DNA of 64,000 nt from Leclercia sp. LSNIH1 (GTDB taxonomy: Bacteria; Pseudomonadota; Gammaproteobacteria; Enterobacterales; Enterobacteriaceae), in the NCBI RefSeq assembly GCF_002902985.1, contig NZ_CP026167.1, positions 2,170,001-2,234,000 of the forward strand. Direction: 5' to 3'. The notes beneath the pieces are model-generated. The model saw only the letters and a list, made by a program, of their open reading frames with translations, was not told the DNA's origin and did not search any database. The position numbers and the translations under genes are program-made. This document shows positions 56,345 through 64,000 of this stretch, piece after piece. Position 1 is the stretch's first letter. Every line of letters starts with the position of its first letter.

Positions 56345-57718
56345 TTAGCCCACGGCGGTGCCAGGCACGAGTACTTCCGTGGCAATAATCACAATCACCA
56401 GCCCCACCAGCACCGGAACAGAGGTGCGTTTTACCACTTCGAACGGCGAAATCTTCGCCATCCCGGCAACGGCGACCACCACACCGGAAACCGGGGAGAT
56501 GGTGCGGCCCAGGTTGGAGGCCTGCAGCATCGGAATGGTGAGATAGGCCGGGTTAATACCGGACGAGTGCGCCAGTTTCGGGATCATCTCCACGAAGGCG
56601 TAAAAGGGCGCATTACCGGAGCCGGTGGTCATCGCCGCCAGCATGGTCAGGACAACCAGCACCATCATCAGGATGATACTCGCCGAACCAAACGAGGTGG
56701 CGATGGAGATCAGGCTCTGGATAAAGCCGATAGTGCTCAGCCCCTGGGCAAAGACCCCGGCCGCCACCAGTAGCATCACTACCCCGGCGAAAGCATCCGC
56801 CATGCCGCGATAGGCCACTTCCAGGCCGCTAAAGACCTTCTGAGTATTGAAGCCGCGAACAAATTCCAGCAGCGCGGCAATCAGCATGCAGAGCACCAGA
56901 ATGGTGATGATATGCAGTTCCGGACCCCATTTGCCGTCGAAAATCAGCACGCCGACGATGGGCGTAAACGGCAGAATTGCATAGAAGGAGGGGGCGGTGG
57001 TGGTGATTTCGCTGACGTCGAGGCGTTCGTGCGAGATGTTCTCTTTATTATCGAGGTAACGCTGCCAGAAGAAGTGCGCAATTGCCATGCCGATAATGGC
57101 GGCAATAGAGATCGGCAGGGTGGTTTTAAAGGCGAAATCGATCAGCGGCATCTCGGCGGCTTTAGCGGCCAGTACCACGTCACCGGAGGTGGGGGAGAGA
57201 ATAATCGCTGCCGGGGAGGCACAGATGGCTGCCGCCGCACCGCGACTGATCCCCACGTTGACCATTACCGGGAACAGGGTCGCCATCAACAGTACCCCGA
57301 GGCCCGTCGCTGACGACACGGCCAGTGACATCAGGCAGGCGACAAAATAGGCGGCAATCATCAGCAGGTAAGGGGAGTTGATATAGCTCAGCGGCTTTGA
57401 GGCCAGCTTAACGACCATATCATTGGCGCCGATGTGAGTCATATAGGCGGCAAAGCCGCAGAGCATCATGATCATCATCCCCAGATCGCCACCGCGGCTC
57501 ATCAGCAGGATTTTGATATATTCAATGATGTCGGTTGCGGTGTAACCGGTGCTGGTGGCACTGGACGGCAGCACCTGGTGACCCATCAGGGCACTGACAA
57601 TCAACAGAGCCAGACCGCCGACAAAGAGCACCCCGGTAGCGGAGTAACCTTTAATGATGTAGCGTGCGACGCCGACAATGACAACCACCCCGATCAGGAG
57701 CTCGATAAACGTTAGCAT
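56345..57718 (-). CDS. dcuC: Anaerobic C4-dicarboxylate transporter DcuC
   Basis: 457-aa inner-membrane carrier for succinate efflux and dicarboxylate exchange in anaerobic growth; about 12 hydrophobic spans. Family segments SSATGLGVLLMATLFPV, SPAAIILSPTSGDVVLAAK and TISPVSGVVVAVAGMAK are present. ATG 57718 has AGAGGAAA upstream; the long extension to 57979 crosses the promoter and is rejected. In E. coli the cit genes lie between rna and dcuC; here the two are adjacent. Confidence 0.94.
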   Translation of the reverse strand: MLTFIELLIGVVVIVGVARYIIKGYSATGVLFVGGLALLIVSALMGHQVLPSSATSTGYTATDIIEYIKILLMSRGGDLGMMIMMLCGFAAYMTHIGANDMVVKLASKPLSYINSPYLLMIAAYFVACLMSLAVSSATGLGVLLMATLFPVMVNVGISRGAAAAICASPAAIILSPTSGDVVLAAKAAEMPLIDFAFKTTLPISIAAIIGMAIAHFFWQRYLDNKENISHERLDVSEITTTAPSFYAILPFTPIVGVLIFDGKWGPELHIITILVLCMLIAALLEFVRGFNTQKVFSGLEVAYRGMADAFAGVVMLLVAAGVFAQGLSTIGFIQSLISIATSFGSASIILMMVLVVLTMLAAMTTGSGNAPFYAFVEMIPKLAHSSGINPAYLTIPMLQASNLGRTISPVSGVVVAVAGMAKISPFEVVKRTSVPVLVGLVIVIIATEVLVPGTAVG

Positions 57719-58427
57719 GGTTTCCTCTGTTTCCCGACGCCCCCAGAGCGAAGGATAAAGTAGCAATGAAAATAAGGTGACAAAATGTGCCGAAATAATG
57801 GCCCGGTCTCGCTGACTAAAATCAATAAATCGGCGACTAAAGCGTCGTTGTTGCCGATTTTCTGCTGCAGCGCTATGTATCTTCGCTGGTTGGTCCTGGT
57901 TCGCGTGTCGACGCGCGATCACCACACTCCTTAAACCCGCCTCTGGCGTCTCTCTGCTGCAGAAAGAAACCCGATACATTCAGATAATCAAATTTCAATA
58001 CGCTTTAACCGTCACTTCGCGGATAATATTTTACCGCTCGGATCGCTCTTAAAATATATTTAAGATGGGCTTATGCGGATAAAAATATTACCTTTTTAGC
58101 CGTTATTTCAATGCGGATAAATATCCGGCAAAGGCGTCCTGGCGCGATGCGTGTTGCCAGCCTGAGGAGTGGGTGGTTGGCGGGTTTCTCGACGGTATAG
58201 GAGCCCCGCAACACCGCTGCGATAGGGGGTAAGCTATTCGTGTGCTATATAAGCTATTGCATCATCATTAATTTTTCTTAAAAGCATCTTAATATTTTGC
58301 GGTAAGCCATTTTTTATCAGGACAATTCTTATCTGCTGCGCTGAATAATTAAGATAAACGCCAATGTCGTCATGTTTCCATTCCGCTATTCTGTGCGAGA
58401 AGACGCGGTGAATATGAAAATGGTAAT
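57719..58427. other. 709-base gap dcuC-pagP, no gene seen
   Basis: The divergent upstream region of dcuC and pagP. It contains a candidate FNR half-site near dcuC and long AT-rich stretches (57990-58110 and 58250-58430). TAAGCTATT occurs twice near 58231 and 58249. I found no convincing PhoP box for pagP and no open frame with a ribosome site. Confidence 0.6.
57812..57825 (-). promoter_or_regulatory. Possible FNR site upstream of dcuC
   Basis: On the dcuC strand TTGAT-TTTA-GTCAG has one perfect FNR half-site and a weak second half, 94 bases before the start codon. E. coli dcuC is FNR-activated. Confidence 0.35.
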
Positions 58428-59009
58428 TTGATTGTGACGTTTTTTAATAAATCTTTCCTTATTTTTTCTTTTATTTTTGCTCAGTTACCTTTTTCAACTG
58501 CGGCAATGGCTAAAGATGTGCCTACTCTCAGGGACTGGGTCAAAACGATCCACAACGATATGGTTGAAACCTGGGAGGCGCCCCAGCATTACGATCTCTA
58601 TGTCCCCGCCATCACCTGGCATGCCCGCTTTGCCTACGATAAAGAGAAGACCGATCGCTATAACGAACGTCCGTGGGGCGCGGGAGCGGGCCAGTCGCGC
58701 TGGGATGAAAAAGGTAACTGGCATGGACTTTATGCCATGGCGTTTAAAGACTCTTACAATAAATGGGAGCCGATTGCGGGCTACGGCTGGGAGAAAACCT
58801 GGCGGCCGCTGGCCGATGACAACCTCCATCTGGGGCTCGGGTTTACTGCTGCAGTGACGGCGCGCGATAACTGGAATTACATCCCCGTTCCGGTGCTCTT
58901 ACCGCTGGCTTCTGTGGGATATGGTCCGGCAACCTTCCAGATGACCTACATCCCCGGTACCTATAACAACGGCAACGTTTACTTCGCCTGGATGCGGTTT
59001 CAGTTTTAA
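58428..59009 (+). CDS. pagP: Lipid A palmitoyltransferase PagP
   Basis: Outer-membrane eight-stranded barrel that moves palmitate from phospholipid to lipid A. The mature part is very close to E. coli Pag[52 protein letters not shown], and barrel end [11 protein letters not shown] (all in parts). A signal peptide precedes it ([17 protein letters not shown]...). The start is uncertain: TTG 58428 or GTG 58434; no ATG is in frame at the right place. Confidence 0.93.
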   Translation: MIVTFFNKSFLIFSFIFAQLPFSTAAMAKDVPTLRDWVKTIHNDMVETWEAPQHYDLYVPAITWHARFAYDKEKTDRYNERPWGAGAGQSRWDEKGNWHGLYAMAFKDSYNKWEPIAGYGWEKTWRPLADDNLHLGLGFTAAVTARDNWNYIPVPVLLPLASVGYGPATFQMTYIPGTYNNGNVYFAWMRFQF

Positions 59010-59199
59010 CTGAAAAAACTTTACACGCTGGTGATTTAATAGCCAGTTATTGAATAGTAAAGGATAAAAATTGGGCAGGAAAAATTAACGCGACTTTTGT
59101 CACTTTTCTTCAAAAAGCCACTGGACAAAACCGCTAACAATTGTTGTACTGATACCCGACACAGCATTTGTGTCCAATTTTCATGTAAAGGTAATTTTG

Positions 59200-59409
59200 A
59201 TGTCTAAGATTAAAGGTAACGTTAAGTGGTTTAATGAGTCCAAAGGATTCGGTTTCATTACTCCGGAAGATGGCAGCAAAGACGTGTTCGTACACTTCTC
59301 TGCAATCCAGAGCAATGGTTTCAAAACTCTGGCTGAAGGTCAGCGCGTTGAGTTTGAAATCACTAACGGTGCCAAAGGCCCTTCTGCTGCTAACGTAATC
59401 GCTCTGTAA
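59200..59409 (+). CDS. cspE: Cold shock-like protein CspE
   Basis: 69-aa OB-fold RNA chaperone and antiterminator with RNP1 KGFGFITP and RNP2 [12 protein letters not shown] 59200 has AAGG upstream and matches E. coli CspE. The long leader before it is AT-rich. A strong terminator follows. Confidence 0.96.
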   Translation: MSKIKGNVKWFNESKGFGFITPEDGSKDVFVHFSAIQSNGFKTLAEGQRVEFEITNGAKGPSAANVIAL

Positions 59410-59433
59410 TTCAGACGAGACAGCAAGAATTTC

Positions 59434-59463
59434 AAAACCCGCTCACCGAGCGGGTTTTTTTCG
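59434..59463 (+). terminator. Rho-independent terminator after cspE
   Basis: AAAACCCGCTC-ACC-GAGCGGGTTTTTTT. Confidence 0.9.
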
Positions 59464-59471
59464 TTTTCAGC

Positions 59472-59558
59472 TCAGCTAAACATGTACAGTTTCAGAAAGC
59501 TGGCGATAATCAGTATGCCCAGCATCACCGCCCCTGCGCTTGCCATTTTCTCTTTCAT
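59472..59558 (-). CDS. 28-aa single-span membrane protein
   Basis: ATG 59558 with AGAGGG 6-7 bases upstream encodes MKEKMASAGAVMLGILIIAS followed by FLKLYMFS. Residues 8-25 form one hydrophobic span after a charged N-terminus, the usual build of enterobacterial mini membrane proteins. It lies between convergent cspE and upstream of nothing else on its strand except crcB, which ends 70 bases earlier in its transcript direction. The family is not recognised. Confidence 0.55.
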   Translation of the reverse strand: MKEKMASAGAVMLGILIIASFLKLYMFS

Positions 59559-59629
59559 TCCCACGCCCTCTCAGTCAACTGCCTCAAGGGTGCCTGAGAA
59601 AAATTAAGCCAACATTAAGGGCCGTGGTT

Positions 59630-60019
59630 TTAGTGTGCGTTAATTGCAGAAACTAACCAAAATGCGAGCGCGGTCATCATTAGCGAGCCCAGCAGATTGA
59701 CCGCGACGTTCAGCAGCGCCCAGGCGGCGCGGCCATCCTGTAACAGGAACACCACTTCCGCCGAGAAGGTTGAGAACGTGGTCAGCCCGCCGCAGAAGCC
59801 GGTGGTGATCAATAATTTCCACACCGGATCGATGTGGGTCATCCTGTTGAACCACGCCAGCCCCAGGCCAATAATAAAGGCACCCGTGAGATTCGCTGCC
59901 AGCGTGCCGAACGGGATTTGCTGATGCAGCGGATTAAATCGCATGCTCAACAGCCAGCGCGCCACGCTTCCTGTGCCCCCACCGATAAAAACGGCTAAAA
60001 GTAGTTGAAACACGAACAA
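59630..60019 (-). CDS. crcB: Fluoride channel CrcB (FluC)
   Basis: 129-aa four-span membrane protein, a dual-topology dimeric fluoride channel. Motifs [12 protein letters not shown] and [15 protein letters not shown] are diagnostic. Start ATG 60019 or GTG 60013. No fluoride riboswitch is visible upstream. Confidence 0.95.
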   Translation of the reverse strand: MFVFQLLLAVFIGGGTGSVARWLLSMRFNPLHQQIPFGTLAANLTGAFIIGLGLAWFNRMTHIDPVWKLLITTGFCGGLTTFSTFSAEVVFLLQDGRAAWALLNVAVNLLGSLMMTALAFWLVSAINAH

Positions 60020-60079
60020 TACCTGCTGTTTGATGTGTAAGGGCTATGAGTGTAACGCCGTTTGAGGCAGGGGGAAAAT

Positions 60080-60868
60080 ATGTACGTGGCGGTTGGACAG
60101 TTTGCAGTAACAGCGGAGTGGCAAAAAAATGCCGAAACCTGCGTGTCGCTGATGGCACAGGCGGCAGAGCAGGGGGCATCGCTGCTGGTCCTACCCGAAG
60201 CGCTGCTGGCACGTGATGATAACGATCCCGACCTCTCTGTAAAGTCCGCCCAGCAGCTCGACGGTGGCTTTCTGACGCGGTTGCTGGAGGAGAGCGCACG
60301 TAATCACCTGACTACGGTACTGACCGTACATGTTCCTTCAAGCAGAGGCAGAGCCATTAACACCCTTGTCGCCCTACGCGACGGCAGGATCGTTGCGCAG
60401 TACGCCAAACTCCATCTTTATGATGCGTTCAGTATTCAGGAGTCCCGTCTGGTTGATGCGGGCTCGGTTGTACCGCCGCTGATTGAGATCGACGGCATCC
60501 ATCTGGGGCTAATGACCTGCTACGATTTGCGCTTCCCGGAGATGGCATTGAATCTGGCGCTGGCGGGAGCAGAGGTATTGGTTTTACCTGCGGCATGGGT
60601 CAGAGGGCCGCTCAAGGAGCACCACTGGTCAACGCTTCTGGCGGCCCGGGCGCTGGACACAACCTGCTATGTGATCGCAGCAGGCGAGTGCGGCAATAAG
60701 AATATCGGTCAGAGCCGCATTATCGATCCCCTGGGCGTGACCATTGCAGCCGCGGCTGAAGGCCCGGCACTGTTGCTGGCTGAGATCGACCGGGAGCGCA
60801 TCATCAAGGCGCGCCAGCAGTTGCCGGTCCTGCGCAACCGACGTTTCGCGCCACCGCAATTATTGTGA
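60080..60868 (+). CDS. ybeM: Deaminated glutathione amidase YbeM (nitrilase family)
   Basis: 262-aa nitrilase-fold amidase thought to repair deaminated glutathione. Catalytic triad regions: [10 protein letters not shown] (Glu), [10 protein letters not shown] (Lys) and [13 protein letters not shown] (Cys). ATG 60080 follows AGGGGG. In E. coli K-12 this gene is broken; here it is intact. Confidence 0.93.
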   Translation: MYVAVGQFAVTAEWQKNAETCVSLMAQAAEQGASLLVLPEALLARDDNDPDLSVKSAQQLDGGFLTRLLEESARNHLTTVLTVHVPSSRGRAINTLVALRDGRIVAQYAKLHLYDAFSIQESRLVDAGSVVPPLIEIDGIHLGLMTCYDLRFPEMALNLALAGAEVLVLPAAWVRGPLKEHHWSTLLAARALDTTCYVIAAGECGNKNIGQSRIIDPLGVTIAAAAEGPALLLAEIDRERIIKARQQLPVLRNRRFAPPQLL

Positions 60869-60993
60869 GTTTTTTAAACAACGCTTGATTCACCTTGTTA
60901 CAGATTGCTATTGTGTGCGGGCGCCAAATGACCGTTAATAAGGTCGGGTTTTTAGGGCGCGAAATGCAGCCTGTTTACGTCAAGAAGGTATCT

Positions 60994-61197
60994 ATGGGTG
61001 AGATTAGTATTACCAAACTGCTGGTGGTAGCCGCACTGGTTGTCCTGCTGTTTGGTACCAAAAAATTACGTACGCTGGGCGGAGACCTGGGTGCTGCCAT
61101 CAAAGGCTTTAAAAAGGCGATGAACGAGGATGACGCAACGGCGAAAAGAAGTGCCGACGCGGATATCACTGCCGAGAAGCTCTCTCACAAAGAGTAA
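60994..61197 (+). CDS. tatE: Twin-arginine translocase subunit TatE
   Basis: 67-aa TatA-like protein: N-terminal span [16 protein letters not shown], hinge and amphipathic helix [20 protein letters not shown], then a charged tail. ATG 60994 (MGEISITK) matches E. coli TatE. A terminator follows. Confidence 0.95.
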   Translation: MGEISITKLLVVAALVVLLFGTKKLRTLGGDLGAAIKGFKKAMNEDDATAKRSADADITAEKLSHKE

Positions 61198-61223
61198 CGG
61201 CAACGCGTTGAAGCGTTTGATAA

Positions 61224-61255
61224 AAAAAACCGGCCTGTAAGCCGGTTTTTTTATG
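61224..61255. terminator. Bidirectional terminator between tatE and lipA
   Basis: AAAAACCGGC-CTGTAA-GCCGGTTTTT with A-run and T-run on either side, in the convergent gap. Confidence 0.9.
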
Positions 61256-61282
61256 GTTGAACTGTAAACTTTTGTGACGGGT

Positions 61283-62248
61283 TTACTTCACCTCTTCGCC
61301 TTTCGCCTGCATATCGGCGTGATAAGACGAACGCACAAACGGACCACAGGCAGCGTGGGTGAAGCCCATTGCCATCGCTTCGGCTTTCATCTCGTCAAAC
61401 TCTTCCGGGCTCACGTAGCGCTGCACTGGCAGGTGGTGACGGCTTGGCTGCAAATACTGGCCCAGCGTCAGCATGGTGACGCCATGACGACGCAGATCGC
61501 GCATCACTTCAACGATCTCTTCGTTGGTTTCACCCAGCCCGACCATCAGACCCGATTTCGTCGGGATATCCGGATGGGCTTCTTTAAAGCGCTCCAGCAG
61601 CTTCAGTGACCAGTTGTAATCTGCACCCGGGCGCACCTGACGATAGAGGCGCGGTACGTTTTCCAGGTTGTGGTTAAAGACATCTGGCGGGTTGGCATTG
61701 AGAATCTCCAGCGCGCGATCCATACGGCCACGGAAATCCGGAACCAGCGTCTCAATCTTAATGGACGGGCTTTTCTCACGGATGGCAGTGATGCAGTCAG
61801 CAAAGTGCTGAGCGCCGCCGTCGCGCAGATCGTCACGGTCGACGGAGGTGATAACCACATAGCGCAACGCCATATCAGCAATGGTCTGCGCCAGTTTCTG
61901 GGGTTCATTGGCGTCCGGGGCGACAGGACGTCCGTGGGCAACGTCACAGAATGGGCAACGGCGGGTACAGATTGCGCCGAGGATCATGAAGGTCGCGGTG
62001 CCGTGGTTGAAACATTCAGCGAGGTTCGGGCAGGAGGCCTCTTCACAAACAGAGTGAAGGCCGTTTTTGCGCATCGCCGCTTTAATTCCCTGAATACGCG
62101 AAGAGTCCGCCGGAAGTTTAATTTTCATCCATGCCGGTTTTCTTAACAGCGCTTCGCGCTCCGTAGCCACGTTTTTAACCGGGATTAGGGCCATTTTATC
62201 GGCATCGCGGTATTTAACACCGCGTTCCATCACAATGGGTTTACTCAT
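61283..62248 (-). CDS. lipA: Lipoyl synthase LipA
   Basis: Radical SAM enzyme that inserts two sulfurs into octanoyl groups on lipoyl domains. 321 aa, as in E. coli. The auxiliary cluster motif is [12 protein letters not shown], the radical SAM motif [13 protein letters not shown]. Other conserved parts are [15 protein letters not shown] and GLGETNEEI. It acts after LipB, whose gene starts this two-step pathway at the right edge of the window. Confidence 0.97.
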   Translation of the reverse strand: MSKPIVMERGVKYRDADKMALIPVKNVATEREALLRKPAWMKIKLPADSSRIQGIKAAMRKNGLHSVCEEASCPNLAECFNHGTATFMILGAICTRRCPFCDVAHGRPVAPDANEPQKLAQTIADMALRYVVITSVDRDDLRDGGAQHFADCITAIREKSPSIKIETLVPDFRGRMDRALEILNANPPDVFNHNLENVPRLYRQVRPGADYNWSLKLLERFKEAHPDIPTKSGLMVGLGETNEEIVEVMRDLRRHGVTMLTLGQYLQPSRHHLPVQRYVSPEEFDEMKAEAMAMGFTHAACGPFVRSSYHADMQAKGEEVK

Positions 62249-62454
62249 AGCGTGCGTCTTCCAGTTGCGAATATCGAAGGAAAGCGTTTCAATTCAAGGG
62301 AATGTTGTATTTATCAACTATTTTTGAACGAACGACAGGCAGTATATCATTGATACGGACGATAAAGCAGCCTGCCCGGTCGCCAAATTGTAAAATAGTT
62401 GTTGTTTTGAGCCTTTTATGCGGAATAACCCGCTTTTATGGATGAGGATAAGGC

Positions 62455-63408
62455 TTAAAAGGCCTGGCGGATGACGTTGATGAGATTTTCCAGCACCGGG
62501 TCGCGCAGGCTCAGCTTGTTGTAATACAGCGAGATTTCTACGCATTCAGCATTGAGCGGGGCGAAGGGGATCTGCTCCAGCGGCCAGCAATGGCGTACCA
62601 GGTTAAACAGACGCTCCGGGATGATACCAATCAGATCGCTGTTGCCGATCAGGGCGGCAATCGTAAAAAGATTGTAACTGCTGAAGTTGACCTGCTTTTC
62701 CGGGAAAATGTCGTTAATGCGTTGTCGCAGCCCATTCAGGTTTTGGCCTTCCAGCGTGAGCAGCGTTTGCTCATAGTGCTGCAAATTGTCTACCGTTGCG
62801 GCCTGGCTCAGCGCCGGATGGTCTTTACGGCAGATTAGCAGCAGTCTGTCGGCGAAAAGTACGTGGTGGCTCAGGGCGCGGGCATTCAGGGAATTGCTGT
62901 CCACAATCAGATCGGACTGGAACTGCCCTAACTGCGTCTCGGCGTCAACGATCGAAATATTACGCAGCATCAGGTGTGGCGCATGGATCTTCACGGCCTG
63001 GTAGATTGGCGGCAGAACCAGAGCGGCTACGGTCGGGGTCGTGCCAATGGTGATAGTGCGCTGCTTATCGTAGCTGCCGGTGAGATCCAGCGCCCCGAGA
63101 ATCGATTCCAGCCCCTGGCTGATATATTCGTGCAGATGTGTGGCGTAGGCGGTGGGGGTCACCCCCTGGCCTTTACGAATAAAGAGCGGATCGGGAAAAA
63201 TTGTCCGTAATTTTTGAATGGACTGACTAATTGCCGAGGGAGTGAGATTCAGAATTTTCGCAGCATTAACGATCCCTTTATGAACATATACCGCCTCAAA
63301 AATCGTCAATAAGTTGAGATCGATATTACGTAAAGTCCGAAAAATTTGCGGTTTTGCATCACTGCCGATTTCACTCAAGCGCTTTTCTGGAAGTTTATTA
63401 TTATCCAC
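62455..63408 (-). CDS. ybeF: LysR-type regulator YbeF
   Basis: 317-aa LysR-type regulator; helix-turn-helix LNLTPSAISQSIQKLR near residues 57-72 and an effector domain behind it. Matches E. coli YbeF in length and place between lipA and lipB. GTG 63408 has GGAGGG upstream. The N-terminal half resembles YbdO at 47944-48858, so the two are distant paralogues. Target genes are unknown. Confidence 0.92.
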   Translation of the reverse strand: MDNNKLPEKRLSEIGSDAKPQIFRTLRNIDLNLLTIFEAVYVHKGIVNAAKILNLTPSAISQSIQKLRTIFPDPLFIRKGQGVTPTAYATHLHEYISQGLESILGALDLTGSYDKQRTITIGTTPTVAALVLPPIYQAVKIHAPHLMLRNISIVDAETQLGQFQSDLIVDSNSLNARALSHHVLFADRLLLICRKDHPALSQAATVDNLQHYEQTLLTLEGQNLNGLRQRINDIFPEKQVNFSSYNLFTIAALIGNSDLIGIIPERLFNLVRHCWPLEQIPFAPLNAECVEISLYYNKLSLRDPVLENLINVIRQAF

Positions 63409-63712
63409 GCTATCCCTCCATATATATTCACGATATAAATAATAGTTGAATTTAAATAATGTGCTTATTGAGATGGGTAAACAGGTTCTGTTAATTGAGG
63501 TTCTTTACATTAACTCTTTGAATTACATTGTTTTCGATCAGGCGTGACTGCGCCAGTCGGCATGCCATGCCGACGCGGAAAAACAGGTGAAACGCGAATG
63601 TGCAGACGTGTTGCAGGCGTTTTGAAAATATAGAAATCAGGGGGTGTTGTAAAGGATAAATGGTTCAAATAAGACTGGCTCATCAAATAAATGAGCCAGT
63701 CGGGAAAGAGAA
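63409..63712. other. 304-base gap ybeF-lipB, terminator only
   Basis: AT-rich upstream region of ybeF followed by the lipB terminator; no gene was seen. Confidence 0.6.
63666..63701 (-). terminator. Terminator after lipB
   Basis: GACTGGCTCAT-TTATTTG-ATGAGCCAGTC on the minus strand, followed by TTATTT, 12 bases past the lipB stop. Confidence 0.8.
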
Positions 63713-64000
63713 TTAAGCAGCAATATATTTATGAGGTGGATTATTTAGCAGTGCTAAAATAGAGTTAACCAAATGTGGGCGCGCCACCTCGGGCGTAATG
63801 TCCTTGACCCACTCACACATTTGCGCCATCTCCATCCCGGCATAACCGCAAGGGTTAATGCGCTGAAAAGGCGAAAGATCCATATTGATGTTTAATGCCA
63901 GACCGTGAAAAGAGCACCCTTTACGAATTCGCAGACCAAGGGAGCATATCTTTCTTTCACCGACATAGACGCCGGGAGCGTCCGCCCGCGGGTGCGCATC
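63713..64000 (-). CDS. lipB: Octanoyltransferase LipB (3' part, runs off the window)
   Basis: The last 95 residues of LipB, which moves octanoate from ACP to lipoyl domains. The segment shows [41 protein letters not shown] (in parts) with the catalytic cysteine in NPCGYAGM, and ends [10 protein letters not shown]. The start lies beyond base 64000. Together with lipA it forms the endogenous lipoate pathway. Confidence 0.95.
   Translation of the reverse strand, partial: DAHPRADAPGVYVGERKICSLGLRIRKGCSFHGLALNINMDLSPFQRINPCGYAGMEMAQMCEWVKDITPEVARPHLVNSILALLNNPPHKYIAA

Overview
The window is chromosomal DNA of an Enterobacteriaceae species, most like the Enterobacter / Lelliottia / Leclercia group. 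The basis is gene order: the enterobactin block, cstA-ybdD, hcxA, mtnE, ybdO, ahpCF, uspG, ybdR, rnk, rna, dcuC, pagP, cspE, crcB, ybeM, tatE, lipA, ybeF, lipB follows the E. coli map near 13-14 min. Several insertions and losses set it apart from E. coli K-12: a complete methionine-salvage cluster is present, and entD, fepE, ybdM, ybdN, dsbG and the cit cluster are absent from their E. coli positions. The genus is an inference; no rRNA or tRNA is present to settle it.

Layout. (1) 1-1600: an AT-rich patch with the tail of an unknown gene, a membrane-active-looking protein, a 58-aa membrane protein and an orphan T6SS Hcp. (2) 1.7-10.0 kb: a formate/hydrogenase accessory block made of hydN, a cysteine-type formate dehydrogenase H, hypF, a NiCoT nickel permease, and a second formate dehydrogenase H read through an in-frame UGA (selenocysteine 140) followed by a SECIS hairpin. 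Both transcription units have a sigma-54 type -24/-12 promoter preceded by an inverted repeat. (3) 10.0-13.6 kb: a repeat island lying where E. coli has entD. It is a tandem duplication of about 1.55 kb, each unit holding two ~355-bp structured repeats, a C4-type antisense-RNA leader and a 153-aa protein gene. The two proteins are nearly identical but the antisense and target elements of the leaders differ. (4) 13.6-31.7 kb: enterobactin synthesis, export, uptake and hydrolysis (fepA, fes, ybdZ, entF, fepCGD, entS, fepB, entCEBAH) with Fur-box-like sites. (5) 32-37 kb: cstA-ybdD, a RelE-type toxin-antitoxin pair, an SDR oxidoreductase and hcxA. (6) 37.3-47.9 kb: a ribose-type ABC transporter, an LVIVD-repeat protein and mtnK, mtnA, mtnD, mtnC, mtnB, mtnE, with tandem MetJ boxes in both divergent intergenic regions. 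(7) 47.9-64 kb: conserved core genes for peroxide defence (ahpCF), stress, RNase I, C4-dicarboxylates, lipid A palmitoylation, cold shock, fluoride export, Tat translocation and lipoate synthesis.

How it works together. Region 2 would supply formate dehydrogenase, its electron carrier and nickel-site maturation to a formate hydrogenlyase encoded elsewhere. Region 4 is a nearly complete enterobactin system that needs an EntD-type phosphopantetheinyl transferase from outside the window. Region 6 can recycle methylthioribose to methionine, and the neighbouring ABC transporter may bring that sugar in. Many intergenic gaps hold REP/BIME palindromes. No CRISPR array, prophage integrase or insertion-sequence transposase was seen.
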